From NCBI GenBank assembly GCA_963751695.1, contig CAVVVP010000003.1, forward strand, positions 558,001 through 622,000: DNA of 64,000 bases, written 5' to 3'. Source of the DNA: SZUA-22 sp963751695 (GTDB taxonomy: Bacteria > Bacteroidota > Ignavibacteria > Ignavibacteriales > Melioribacteraceae). Both the position numbers and the translations under genes were made by a program. The notes below the pieces were generated by a model that saw only the letters and a list, made by a program, of their open reading frames with translations, searched no databases and had not been told where the DNA came from. Numbering within the stretch: position 1 is the stretch's first letter; each line of letters starts with the position of its first letter. Positions 1 through 7,789 of the stretch are shown here, one piece after another.

Positions 1-61
1 AAGCCTACAAAATTTCATTACATTAAGCAATCGAAGAAATTGATTATACATTGAGGTAGAT

Positions 62-604
62 ATGTTAAAAGTATTAGATGTTGATTTGACTCCAAATCCA
101 CAGGCATTAAAATTTATATTAAATGAAAAACTTCTTCAGCGAGAAACGCGAAGCTTTAATAACTCAAAAGAGGCTGAAAATGACCCGCTTGCTAAAGCGA
201 TTTTTGAAATAGAAGGTGTCGTCTCTGTTTTTTATATGGATAGATTTGTAACGATTGAAAAAGATTCTAAAGCAAACTGGGGAAAAATTCAAAAACCATT
301 CGCGCAATTGATTAAGAACTTTGATGTATCCTTAATTCCAAAAGAATCAGAGTATAGAGTATCTCAAGAAGAGCCTACTGCAAAATTAAAGCAGATTAAT
401 GATATAATAGATATTAGAGTAAAACCAGCATTAGCTGGGGATGGAGGCGGATTGGAGATTCTCGGTTTGGATAAAAACACACTTACAATTCGCTATCAAG
501 GAGCATGTGGAACTTGTCCAAGTGCAGTTAGAGGAACCTTAGTAGCAATTGAAAATTTGTTGAAACGAGAAGTTGATCCAAATATAGAGGTGATTTCAGG
601 ATAA
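62..604 (+). CDS. Nfu/NifU-type Fe-S scaffold protein
   Basis: The 180-residue protein has an N-terminal Nfu_N-like domain (about residues 1-95) and a C-terminal NifU domain (about 105-180). The C-terminal domain holds the hallmark RVKPALAGDGG stretch (residues 119-129) and the cluster-binding CGTC motif (C149 and C152). Family members carry a [4Fe-4S] cluster bridged between two monomers and hand it to apo-proteins in the cytoplasm. The ATG is preceded by GAGG eight bases upstream. A perfect palindromic terminator follows the stop immediately. Bases 1-61 are too short to assign, although one frame is open from base 1 to a TGA at 52-54 and could be the tail of an upstream gene. The family assignment is firm; the client proteins are unknown. 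Confidence 0.93.
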   Translation: MLKVLDVDLTPNPQALKFILNEKLLQRETRSFNNSKEAENDPLAKAIFEIEGVVSVFYMDRFVTIEKDSKANWGKIQKPFAQLIKNFDVSLIPKESEYRVSQEEPTAKLKQINDIIDIRVKPALAGDGGGLEILGLDKNTLTIRYQGACGTCPSAVRGTLVAIENLLKREVDPNIEVISG

Positions 605-606
605 AG

Positions 607-634
607 AATAAAAGCGGAAATTTCCGCTTTTATT
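607..634. terminator. bidirectional hairpin terminator
   Basis: A perfect 28-bp palindrome centred on GCGGAAATTTCCGC, flanked by T runs on both strands, begins three bases after the Nfu stop codon. The stop codon of the convergent small gene (630-632) lies inside its right arm. It can therefore end transcription from both sides. Confidence 0.8.
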
Positions 635-794
635 TTAAAGTATTAACTTGACTTACGTCGTCTAGCTTTACATACCTTTCATTAAACTTATAACTTCCTG
701 ATTCAGTTTTAACTGTTTTTACATATTTAACTGTTATCTGGGCAGCCTTAGCTTTTCCCTTTGCTTTATCTGCAAATGTTTGTTTCTTAGCCAT
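630..794 (-). CDS. small basic protein, DUF4295-like
   Basis: This 54-codon gene starts MAKKQTFADKAKGKAKAAQ and ends VNTLK, with a stop at 630-632. It is rich in lysine at the N-terminus. The centre (VKTVKTESGSYKFNERYV) matches the pattern of the Bacteroidota DUF4295 family, whose members begin MAKK and carry a K-(S/T)-x-x-(T/S)-G-x-Y-x-F core. That family is small, basic and usually encoded with ribosomal protein genes, so a ribosome-associated role is likely (inference). GAGG lies a few bases upstream of the start. The gene is monocistronic and convergent with nfu, sharing its terminator. Confidence 0.62.
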   Translation of the reverse strand: MAKKQTFADKAKGKAKAAQITVKYVKTVKTESGSYKFNERYVKLDDVSQVNTLK

Positions 795-963
795 AATTTC
801 CTCACGTATTAAATTTGAGCCTACTAATATAGAAAAAATCTGGATATATTTAAAGAAGTGTAATAAATAGTCTCTAAAGTGTTTTATTATAAGATTTGAT
901 CATTTTATCAATTAATGTCCTAACTTTGTAGCAAATCTAAAACTCAAATTGTTCGAGAAAAAT

Positions 964-1647
964 ATGAAGAGAATCATTTTCGCTATATTCCTTTTGTCAT
1001 TGATAATCTCTAGTTACTCAGCAGCACAGAGAACAACAAAAGGACTTGATATAAAAATAGGCATTCAACCGCCTGTATTTAATTTTAATGACCTTTATAA
1101 TACTGGATTTGGTTTTTACTTTGGAGGCTTATTTCCATTTAAAGATGATCTTCAATTTACACTATATACTGGTTATTTAAGCTGGGGGTTTGACAATGAA
1201 GCGTTCAATCGAAGATATACCAATCAGTATTATACCAGCTTCGATCTTGAAGCCCCAATAAGTCTAATTCCTCTTACATTAGGCATAAAGTATTATGCAT
1301 CAAATACAAAAGTTCGTCCATACTTAACTGCAGATTTCGGGTTTTTCTATTACTGGCAAAACGCGACGGGATCTTATTATTGGAAAAATCCAGCAAATGG
1401 ACAAGAATCTCTTTATACGCTCTCAAACCAAAATGAATCTGGTATAAGAACAATGCTTGGTCTTGGAGCTGGTATGACGATGCCGATATCAAAGATCATT
1501 GATTTTGATCTGCAGGCTAAGTTTAATGCTCTCTACAATGCTCAGGCAATAAATGGGACAAATAACAGCGGCCAGATCTCAGGTTCTTCTTCAACACTGT
1601 ATTACTTGTCGTTTATGGCAGGTATAAACTATTATTTCTCTGAATAG
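964..1647 (+). CDS. outer-membrane beta-barrel protein (paralogue 1)
   Basis: I place the start at the ATG at 964, because it begins a clean signal peptide (MKRIIFAIFLLSLIISSYSA). The frame is open five codons further up to a TTG at 949. The mature 205-residue part alternates aromatic and polar residues, has many glycines and ends in an aromatic strand (SFMAGINYYFSE), as expected of a porin-like barrel. It is clearly related to the next gene: both share YNTGFG, a G-Y-x-x-W strand, EAPI and a similar C-terminal strand. No enzymatic motif is visible and the specific function is unknown. Confidence 0.72.
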   Translation: MKRIIFAIFLLSLIISSYSAAQRTTKGLDIKIGIQPPVFNFNDLYNTGFGFYFGGLFPFKDDLQFTLYTGYLSWGFDNEAFNRRYTNQYYTSFDLEAPISLIPLTLGIKYYASNTKVRPYLTADFGFFYYWQNATGSYYWKNPANGQESLYTLSNQNESGIRTMLGLGAGMTMPISKIIDFDLQAKFNALYNAQAINGTNNSGQISGSSSTLYYLSFMAGINYYFSE

Positions 1648-1660
1648 GTTAAGGCACAAA

Positions 1661-2317
1661 ATGAAAAAACTCATAGTAGTTGTTTGTTTGATTGTATTTT
1701 CTGGAGTCACATTTGGACAATCTAATTATGGATTTACTTTAAAGGGTGGACTTAATTTGCCAATGGGTGATTTTGCAACTTATTATAATACTGGGTTCGG
1801 AGTATATGGTGGACTCTTCTATGATCTCAACAAGACAACAAGATTAGCTTTTAACGTTGGTTATAACAACTGGGCTTTAGATCTCGATGCTTTGAATGAA
1901 GCTTTAAATAATAGTGGAAATCCCGGAAGCTATGATGCCGAGGCTCCGATTAACACAGTTCCGATATTGTTAGCAGTGAAATTCTTTTGGAGAGATAATG
2001 AAAATTTCCAACCTTATGTTGTACTCGAAGGGGGAGTCTATAATATTACCAGAGAATTCTACGGTAGATACATAGACGAAAATGGCGTGCCACTTCCTGC
2101 TACTAGCAAAACAGAATCTTCTACTGACGGTGCGTTTAATTTTGGAGCTGGATTTGAGTATCCGATAAATGAAGTAATAGCATTGGATGTTAGCGCAAAG
2201 TACCATCTTCTTCTTGCTCAAGATGTCTATAATTTTGGAGATGCTGGTTACGGAACATCTTACTCAACTATAAGCTTTATATCAGTTTTTGCTGGAATTA
2301 ATGTTTTCTTTCAGTAA
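1661..2317 (+). CDS. outer-membrane beta-barrel protein (paralogue 2)
   Basis: The 218-residue protein has a signal peptide (MKKLIVVVCLIVFSGVTFGQ) and a barrel-like pattern that ends in a phenylalanine-rich strand (FAGINVFFQ). It starts 13 bases after the preceding paralogue and is presumably co-transcribed with it. Shared segments (LPMGDFATYYNTGFG compared with FNFNDLYNTGFG, and DAEAPINTVPILLAVKF compared with DLEAPISLIPLTLGIKY) indicate a tandem duplication. The family resembles the broad outer-membrane beta-barrel (OmpA/PorT-like) group; substrate and partners are unknown. It is convergent with the nucleotidyltransferase gene, with a 17-base gap and no obvious terminator. Confidence 0.72.
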   Translation: MKKLIVVVCLIVFSGVTFGQSNYGFTLKGGLNLPMGDFATYYNTGFGVYGGLFYDLNKTTRLAFNVGYNNWALDLDALNEALNNSGNPGSYDAEAPINTVPILLAVKFFWRDNENFQPYVVLEGGVYNITREFYGRYIDENGVPLPATSKTESSTDGAFNFGAGFEYPINEVIALDVSAKYHLLLAQDVYNFGDAGYGTSYSTISFISVFAGINVFFQ

Positions 2318-2334
2318 GTAATTTAAAACATCGA

Positions 2335-3066
2335 TTAGGCAAGGTCTTTAGTAAGCTTACCGACCGTTTCGAAATCTTCTACGGTGTCAATTTCCATACA
2401 TTTGAAATTTTCAACATCAACTGGAAAGATTTTGCAACCGCCATCTAACGCATCTTGGAAAGCAGCTTCATAGAAAATGTTAACATCCCTATCATCAAGT
2501 ATTCTTCTGTCAAGGATTGTGAACAATCTCCAAACAAATTTCTTTTCGAATTTCTCAATCCCGATCGATTCTCCTATAGCTAGTTTAGGATTTACAAGTT
2601 TACTTATTTCTTGTATGCTGCCGTCATCATTTAAAAGGAGCTTAATTTCTTCTTCACTTAATTCATGATCTGAACGAACAGCTAAGCAATTTTCATGCAC
2701 GGAATTAATAAGCTGTCCAATTATTCTGCTATCGAACACGATATCGCTATCGAGAAGTAACATCTCATGTCCAAGAATTTCTTCCTTTGTCATCCAAAGC
2801 GAATAAATATTATTTGTGGAGTCATATTTTTCATTAAAAATAAATGTGAAATTCAATTCGGGATATTTCGACAGCAGAAATTCTTCTATCATTTCTTTAA
2901 GATATCCGATAACAATAATAATATCTTTTATTCCATTTGCTGAAAGATTATTAACAGTTCGCTCCAATATAGATTGATCTCCAACTTTTAAAAGACATTT
3001 AGGAGTGTTATCAGTGAGAGGCCTTAATCGAGAAGCCACACCAGCCGCAAGAATAACAGCTTTCAT
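2335..3066 (-). CDS. sugar-phosphate/phospho-alcohol nucleotidyltransferase (LicC-like)
   Basis: The N-terminus MKAVILAAGVASRLRPLT followed by PKCLLKVGDQSIL is the GxG-x-R-L-x-PLT-x(4)-PK signature of NTP_transferase proteins. LDSDIVFD near residue 105 supplies the metal-binding Asp pair. At 243 residues without a C-terminal hexapeptide domain, it fits the short cytidylyltransferases (LicC and related phosphocholine or phosphonate cytidylyltransferases) better than GlmU or RmlA. It is the last gene of a three-gene operon and its start overlaps the CDP-alcohol phosphotransferase stop by four bases. I infer that it makes a CDP-activated head group for that enzyme. The nucleotide and substrate are not proven by sequence. 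Confidence 0.8.
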   Translation of the reverse strand: MKAVILAAGVASRLRPLTDNTPKCLLKVGDQSILERTVNNLSANGIKDIIIVIGYLKEMIEEFLLSKYPELNFTFIFNEKYDSTNNIYSLWMTKEEILGHEMLLLDSDIVFDSRIIGQLINSVHENCLAVRSDHELSEEEIKLLLNDDGSIQEISKLVNPKLAIGESIGIEKFEKKFVWRLFTILDRRILDDRDVNIFYEAAFQDALDGGCKIFPVDVENFKCMEIDTVEDFETVGKLTKDLA

Positions 3067-3944
3067 ATAGTATTTGCAAGTTTTGTTGAGTGATTAATTC
3101 TACGCTGAAATAAGTAAAGCAGTATTGCATAAAGATTTAAAACTGTGACCATCCCAAACAAATATATATCCAAACGATTGAAGTATGATGAAACAATTAA
3201 AAATGTGAGCTCTGAAGTCGGTCCTATATAGGTCCAAAGATGAATAATTCTTTTGTGTTTTTTAACAAAATCATCTCTGTCATATTTCTTTGTTTCAGTT
3301 TCAATAGAGCTTTGTGAAAGTTTTAGTTGAAGTTTAGAATACTTTAGGTAAAGCCATGTGATTAGACTTTTAAAAATATTACTACCCGCTTCTTTATTCC
3401 TATGGAGCTCTTCCTCGAATTCTCGAAGGTTATCTCCAAGTGTACTTTCTCTGTCTAAAGCATAATCAAGAAATCTGCTACGATAATAATCTAGCGTTAT
3501 GGAATGTACTGCGTTTGTAACTCCAGCGAGGATTACCAATCCCCAATAAAACAAAGGATTATCAGAGTTCGTAGCAAACCCAAATCCAATTCCCAAATAA
3601 ATTGCAGTAGAAACAAAATAGTCTGAAACACCATCAAGAATTCGTCCGAAAAAAGTACCATTTTTTTTAAGTCGTGCAAGCTGTCCATCGCTGCAATCTA
3701 AGATATCATAAATTATTAGTAGTGTTGCAGCAATTATTAAATAGAAATGAGTATCAAAAACGTATAGTGTTCCGCCTATTACTCCAATAATCAAAGCTAT
3801 TGTTGTAATTTGGTTAGGTGTTAAGTTTGTTGGATAGATAATTTTTATAAAAATGGCAGCAAGTGGTCTATAAAAGATCAAATCAAATAACTCTTCAACC
3901 TCTATTAAATTGAGAGATTGCTTATACTCTTGAAACCAACCCAT
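3063..3944 (-). CDS. CDP-alcohol phosphotransferase family protein
   Basis: The full catalytic motif is present: D83, D86-G87, A90-R91, G100, D104 and D108, in DCSDGQLAR...GRILDGVSD. These enzymes transfer a phospho-alcohol or phosphatidyl group between CDP and an acceptor alcohol in the inner membrane, using metals bound by the four aspartates. The 293-residue length includes several hydrophobic segments, plus a charged insertion of about 60 residues (roughly 165-225) that typical 200-residue phosphatidyltransferases lack. The neighbours (an aminotransferase-fold enzyme upstream, a nucleotidyltransferase downstream, one-base and four-base overlaps) suggest it consumes a CDP-linked amino-alcohol made by them. 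The acceptor could be diacylglycerol or a glycan. Confidence 0.85.
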   Translation of the reverse strand: MGWFQEYKQSLNLIEVEELFDLIFYRPLAAIFIKIIYPTNLTPNQITTIALIIGVIGGTLYVFDTHFYLIIAATLLIIYDILDCSDGQLARLKKNGTFFGRILDGVSDYFVSTAIYLGIGFGFATNSDNPLFYWGLVILAGVTNAVHSITLDYYRSRFLDYALDRESTLGDNLREFEEELHRNKEAGSNIFKSLITWLYLKYSKLQLKLSQSSIETETKKYDRDDFVKKHKRIIHLWTYIGPTSELTFLIVSSYFNRLDIYLFGMVTVLNLYAILLYLFQRRINHSTKLANTI

Positions 3945-4978
3945 CAGCTATTATTATCTCTCACAAATTCCTTAATAGCTTCTATTGCAAGACTATTCTG
4001 TTCTTGTGTTCCTAGTGAAATTCGCATATGAGAATTAAGCCTTTCTTCGTTCATAAATTTAATTATGATTCCTTTTTGTTTGAGGTATGAGTTCAATGGA
4101 GTCATCATGCTAAGAGGAATTTTAACTAAAACAAAATTTGCATCTGATTTATACACCTTAAAACCAGGTAGAGGACTTAATTCAGTATAAAATTTCTCTC
4201 TGTCCTCAGCCATTTTATTAGCGAGGTCTTCGTAGTAGTCTGCAGAATCTAATGCAGCAATTGCAATTCTTTGTGAAATTCTATTATACCCTAAGTATCG
4301 ATTCGACATTTTAGATAATAACTTAAAGTTTTCTCCAACAAGAGCATAACCAATTCTAATACCAGCGAGAGCGTATAGCTTGGAAAAGGTGCGAATAATA
4401 ATAAGGTTTTGATATTTGTTTACTAGTTCTGCTGCACGCTGATTATTGTCGCTTAACCAGTAAGCTTCGTCAAGAACCACTACAGTATCTAATAAACTAT
4501 CCAGAACTTTAATAAGGTTTTCGTCAGATATAGAATTGCCAGTTGGGTTATTTGGAGAACTGATAAAAACAATATCTGGTTTTTCTGAATTATAAAGATC
4601 CAATAATTTTTCAATATCGTATGTATATGTGTCGTCACCTTCTATAAGCGGATATTCAACATTAATTCCATTTACTTCATTCGCTATTTCTTTGTAGTAC
4701 CACCATGAGTGAGATGGAATCATAAGCTTTTTAGTTTCACTTAGATGACATTGAACAACTTGCTTGAGAAGATCTTCAGCACCATACCCGAGTAAAACTC
4801 TGTTTTCGGGAATGTTAAATATCTTTGATAATCTCCCTGAAAGAATACTCTTCATTCCCAGCTTATAGTCGGTAGAATATTGAAAAAACAAATCATTAGA
4901 AGCTGTTTTTACTACATCGTAACATGCTGGCGCAGGGCCATAATTATTCTCGTTTCGATCGAGATAAATATTTGTCAC
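3944..4978 (-). CDS. PLP-dependent aminotransferase-fold enzyme (HisC/CobD-like)
   Basis: The protein is a 344-residue fold-type I PLP enzyme. SSPNNPTGN (140-148) and LDEAY (169-173) are the PLP-contacting motifs, and RTFSK carries the Schiff-base lysine K200, followed by LAGIRIGYAL. The closest families are histidinol-phosphate aminotransferase (HisC) and the HisC-derived phosphoamino-acid decarboxylases (threonine-phosphate decarboxylase CobD, and the serine-phosphate decarboxylases reported in some bacteria). No other his gene is nearby, whereas a nucleotidyltransferase and a CDP-alcohol transferase follow directly. I therefore favour a role in making a phospho-amino-alcohol such as phosphoethanolamine. 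An orphan histidine-biosynthesis enzyme remains possible. Confidence 0.8.
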   Translation of the reverse strand: MTNIYLDRNENNYGPAPACYDVVKTASNDLFFQYSTDYKLGMKSILSGRLSKIFNIPENRVLLGYGAEDLLKQVVQCHLSETKKLMIPSHSWWYYKEIANEVNGINVEYPLIEGDDTYTYDIEKLLDLYNSEKPDIVFISSPNNPTGNSISDENLIKVLDSLLDTVVVLDEAYWLSDNNQRAAELVNKYQNLIIIRTFSKLYALAGIRIGYALVGENFKLLSKMSNRYLGYNRISQRIAIAALDSADYYEDLANKMAEDREKFYTELSPLPGFKVYKSDANFVLVKIPLSMMTPLNSYLKQKGIIIKFMNEERLNSHMRISLGTQEQNSLAIEAIKEFVRDNNS

Positions 4979-5075
4979 AGTATAAAATCCTTAAATTTAT
5001 CTAAGGGGTAAAAATACAAAAAAAAGTGAATAATAAATAAAAAGATACTGCACAAAAAGGGGCGATAATTAGGAC

Positions 5076-5876
5076 TCAACTAAGCAAAATAGAGAGGGCT
5101 TTCCAAACTAAATAGACACCAATTCCACATAATACTGCTCCTAAAGCTCGGATAGTCCAATTTAGAATTCCAATTTTTATTTTGTTTCTGTACTTTGCCA
5201 ATAACTTTGCAAGAATTACCAACCACATGAATCCACCAAAGGATAGCGCTAATGCATAAATCGTACTTAAAAGAAGAGTATAGGAAGAATATTCAGCCTT
5301 TTCACCGTTATAGTTGTTTTGAATATAGGTCGAATCGATTTTTGTCAGCTTGTCTCCTGCTATCTCTTGCAATGAAGAAACATTTTCGTGAACCAAAATA
5401 TCAAGCCCACCTGTATTTAGTCCAACAGAAGATGCAAATGAAAGCACAAGAAAAGATGAAGTTAGTACTCCAAAAAAAAGAGATGGATTGGTAAGATTTA
5501 TAATTAAACCAGTTCTTAAACCACCACCTTTGTCTGTTTTATTTTCCCCATTTCCGCTTTCTTCGAAGTCTTCAAGTTTAATTTTAGTGCGAGCAATTTT
5601 TATTCCAATTACAAAGAGAAAAATTGAACCCACAATCATCACATAAGGAACAAGCGAGCTATAGAGAGAGAACAGAACTGAAAGTCCAAAAACAGCCACA
5701 AGAACATAAAAAAATTCAATTATTGAAGCGCCCAAAGCTGTACGAACACAGAAAGTATCATTTCCTCGAAGTGCATTTGAGGTAATAATTATACTGATAG
5801 GTCCAGCGATCGGCATTGAGAAAATAAAGCCGGCAACAAATCCAATCACAACAACAGTTATAAAACTTTCGAGCAT
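5076..5876 (-). CDS. LysE/RhtB-family amino-acid exporter with extra loop
   Basis: The N-terminus has the LysE family pattern (FSMPIAGPISIIITSNALRG, residues 19-38), and INLTNPSLFF (126-135) is the conserved N-x-x-NP segment of the fourth helix. About six hydrophobic helices are visible. Typical members are about 200-210 residues; this one is 266. The surplus is a charged linker (100-120) and a hydrophilic loop of about 50 residues (150-198) between the central and last three helices. The family exports amino acids or other small solutes across the inner membrane; the substrate is unknown. The gene is monocistronic and divergent from the next OMP gene. Confidence 0.72.
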   Translation of the reverse strand: MLESFITVVVIGFVAGFIFSMPIAGPISIIITSNALRGNDTFCVRTALGASIIEFFYVLVAVFGLSVLFSLYSSLVPYVMIVGSIFLFVIGIKIARTKIKLEDFEESGNGENKTDKGGGLRTGLIINLTNPSLFFGVLTSSFLVLSFASSVGLNTGGLDILVHENVSSLQEIAGDKLTKIDSTYIQNNYNGEKAEYSSYTLLLSTIYALALSFGGFMWLVILAKLLAKYRNKIKIGILNWTIRALGAVLCGIGVYLVWKALSILLS

Positions 5877-5974
5877 CTAATTTTTATATTTAGTTGTAAA
5901 CTATTTTTTTTGAAATAATTATAAATATATTGTATCAATTAATGAAATCAAATTTGTTCATGAGGAAGTCGGAT

Positions 5975-6679
5975 ATGTATTTGACAGGACCAAAGAGGTT
6001 TTTTTCGATTTTGACACTTTTTGTGGTAGTATCAGTTTCAACTTATGCGCAAGGTACCATCATACCTCTCATGCAGGAAGGTTGGGTTGGAGGTTTGAGC
6101 GGATTCATTGGTTGGGATAACTATACCGCAAAAGCAAATAACGAAGTTTGGAATGTGGATTCGGATACAAAAGGATTCGGGTTTGTAATAAGCTCTCGTA
6201 ACGGACGGTTTGTTGAGGATAATGTAGCTTTTGGATTTGATTTTCAATGGGAAGAACAGCAAGTAATAACTACAAGAAATGATTTAGATGGATATGAAAT
6301 AACAGATAAGGATAGACTTGGTTTTATTGGCTTGTGGGTAAGATACTATATTCCTTTTATTGGTACTGGATGGGCAATATACCCAGAATTGTCAGTAGGT
6401 TATGGAAATTACAGAAACTCAGAAGAACCAGGTGTAACTCCAAGTTACAGCTCCATGTTTTATTATAAAACTTCTGGTAAAGCAGACGGGTTAGTTTATA
6501 ATGTGGGTTTTGGGGGAACAATTTTTGTGTCTAACAACGTTGCATTCGAAGCGACAGTTCGCTATCAAGGGGGTAAGTTGACTGGGGAGTATGAGGTCAA
6601 CGACGAAAAATCAGATAATCTAGAAGTACAATTATCTAATATTGATGTATTGTTTGGAATAATGGTTTACTTGAGATAA
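5975..6679 (+). CDS. outer-membrane beta-barrel domain protein
   Basis: The frame is open from a TTG at 5930, with further ATGs at 5942 and 5960. I choose the ATG at 5975 because AGGAAG lies at a good distance upstream and the residues after it form a signal peptide (MYLTGPKRFFSILTLFVVV, then STYAQ). The mature part is a repeated beta-strand pattern (GYGNYRNSEE, VYNVGFGGTIFVSNNVAFE) that ends in VLFGIMVYLR, typical of small eight-strand barrels in Bacteroidota. It is convergent with the sixA-like gene. Function unknown. Confidence 0.68.
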   Translation: MYLTGPKRFFSILTLFVVVSVSTYAQGTIIPLMQEGWVGGLSGFIGWDNYTAKANNEVWNVDSDTKGFGFVISSRNGRFVEDNVAFGFDFQWEEQQVITTRNDLDGYEITDKDRLGFIGLWVRYYIPFIGTGWAIYPELSVGYGNYRNSEEPGVTPSYSSMFYYKTSGKADGLVYNVGFGGTIFVSNNVAFEATVRYQGGKLTGEYEVNDEKSDNLEVQLSNIDVLFGIMVYLR

Positions 6680-6681
6680 TG

Positions 6682-7176
6682 TTATTTATACTTTTTCGGG
6701 TACTCAAAGGCTATAAGTTTGCCACAGTCAGACTCTACCTCTTTCCAAGAAGCCACATCAAGCTCTATAAGTGAAGCACCGCAAGTTGGAATGTTATCTA
6801 TGTACTTATCAGAAAGGAGATTGCTTAAAACAGTAAAACTCGGATTGTGCCCAAACAGCATTAAACTTTCGTTATCGTCATCAACCTTGTTTATTAACTT
6901 CATTAAATCACTTGTTATAGCGTCGTATATTTCATGGGTAACAACAATATCCTCAATTGGATATCCAATTTTTCTTGAAATTGTTCTTGCTGTGGTAAGA
7001 GCTCGCTTCGCAGAGCTTGAGTATATAATGTCTGGGATGTATCCTAACTCTTTAAAAAGATCACCCATCTTTGGGGCATCATGATTTCCTCTTTCATTCA
7101 GTTTTCTATCATGATCGGAAACGCCGCTTTCATCCCAACTTGATTTGGCATGTCTAACAATGTATAATTTCTTCAT
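6682..7176 (-). CDS. sixA: SixA-like phosphohistidine phosphatase
   Basis: The 164-residue histidine-phosphatase (RHG) superfamily protein starts MKKLYIVRHAKSSWDE. RHAK supplies the catalytic histidine, and FGHNPSFT (about residue 108) carries the second active-site histidine. KLNERG and SSAKRA are the typical substrate-loop segments of SixA. In Escherichia coli SixA removes phosphate from histidine in phosphotransfer proteins (ArcB, PTSNtr); the target here is not evident. It ends three bases from the convergent OMP gene. Confidence 0.85.
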   Translation of the reverse strand: MKKLYIVRHAKSSWDESGVSDHDRKLNERGNHDAPKMGDLFKELGYIPDIIYSSSAKRALTTARTISRKIGYPIEDIVVTHEIYDAITSDLMKLINKVDDDNESLMLFGHNPSFTVLSNLLSDKYIDNIPTCGASLIELDVASWKEVESDCGKLIAFEYPKKYK

Positions 7177-7290
7177 ATTTTATCATCTAAGGATTTGAAA
7201 GATTATTTTTAAATTAAATCTTTGTCACATGAGTTACAAATTTATTTTAGCATTCTAACTATCTTTAATTATTAAAATATGGAGTAAAAG

Positions 7291-7686
7291 TTGGACATAT
7301 TAATTACAGTTTTAATTATCATTTCAGTTTTTTTTGGGTTCAGACACCTAATTCAGAAACGAGCTGCTCGAGCAAAAGGAAAGATAATTGACTCATCAAT
7401 CTTTGATGATAGAATAAAAAGTTTATTAGCTAAAGAAAAATCAATTCTATATTTCTATACACCAACATGCGGCGCGTGCAGATCACAAGCACCAATAATT
7501 GATAAAATTGAGTCAGAAACAGAATTTGTGGGAAAAATCGATCTTTCTAAGAGTATTGGAGCAGCAAAAGAATTTGGAATTATGGGAACACCATCAACAG
7601 CGTTGATGAAAGGAAATAAAGTTGCAGATATATTTATTGGTGTAAAACAGGAAAAGTTTCTTCTAGAAAGATTCAATCTACTTTAA
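7291..7686 (+). CDS. membrane-anchored thioredoxin-like protein
   Basis: It starts at TTG (7291) with GGAG six bases upstream; no ATG lies in frame before the domain. Residues 1-18 form an uncleaved membrane anchor, followed by a basic linker. The thioredoxin fold follows, with the redox motif CGAC in YTPTCGACRSQAP and the cis-proline region GTPSTALM. At 131 residues it is a single-domain protein. It probably reduces or oxidises cysteines at the membrane; the polarity of the anchor (basic residues after the helix) would place the domain in the cytoplasm, which is uncertain. It is followed by the YciO-like gene after about 100 bases. Confidence 0.78.
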   Translation: MDILITVLIIISVFFGFRHLIQKRAARAKGKIIDSSIFDDRIKSLLAKEKSILYFYTPTCGACRSQAPIIDKIESETEFVGKIDLSKSIGAAKEFGIMGTPSTALMKGNKVADIFIGVKQEKFLLERFNLL

Positions 7687-7789
7687 TTTATACCAGATCG
7701 TTATTCTGCTTCTTTTTCTAGTTAAATAATATTCCGTTTATTATATTTGGCACTCTAAAATTGTCATAATCAAGGGAAGGACTTACAGA

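Noticed and set aside
921..928. TAACTTTG, a possible Bacteroidota -7 element (TAnnTTTG) before the first OMP gene, and a similar TATATTTG at 7742-7749
   Set aside because: The matching TTG is 22 bases upstream for the first, and no clear TTG is found for the second. The two best promoters in the window are of the TTGACA/TATAAT type, so I cannot support this motif as the promoter used here.
2335..4978. Phosphonate biosynthesis cluster
   Set aside because: No PEP mutase, phosphonopyruvate decarboxylase or phosphonate-specific aminotransferase is encoded nearby, so only the head-group activation part could be common to both.
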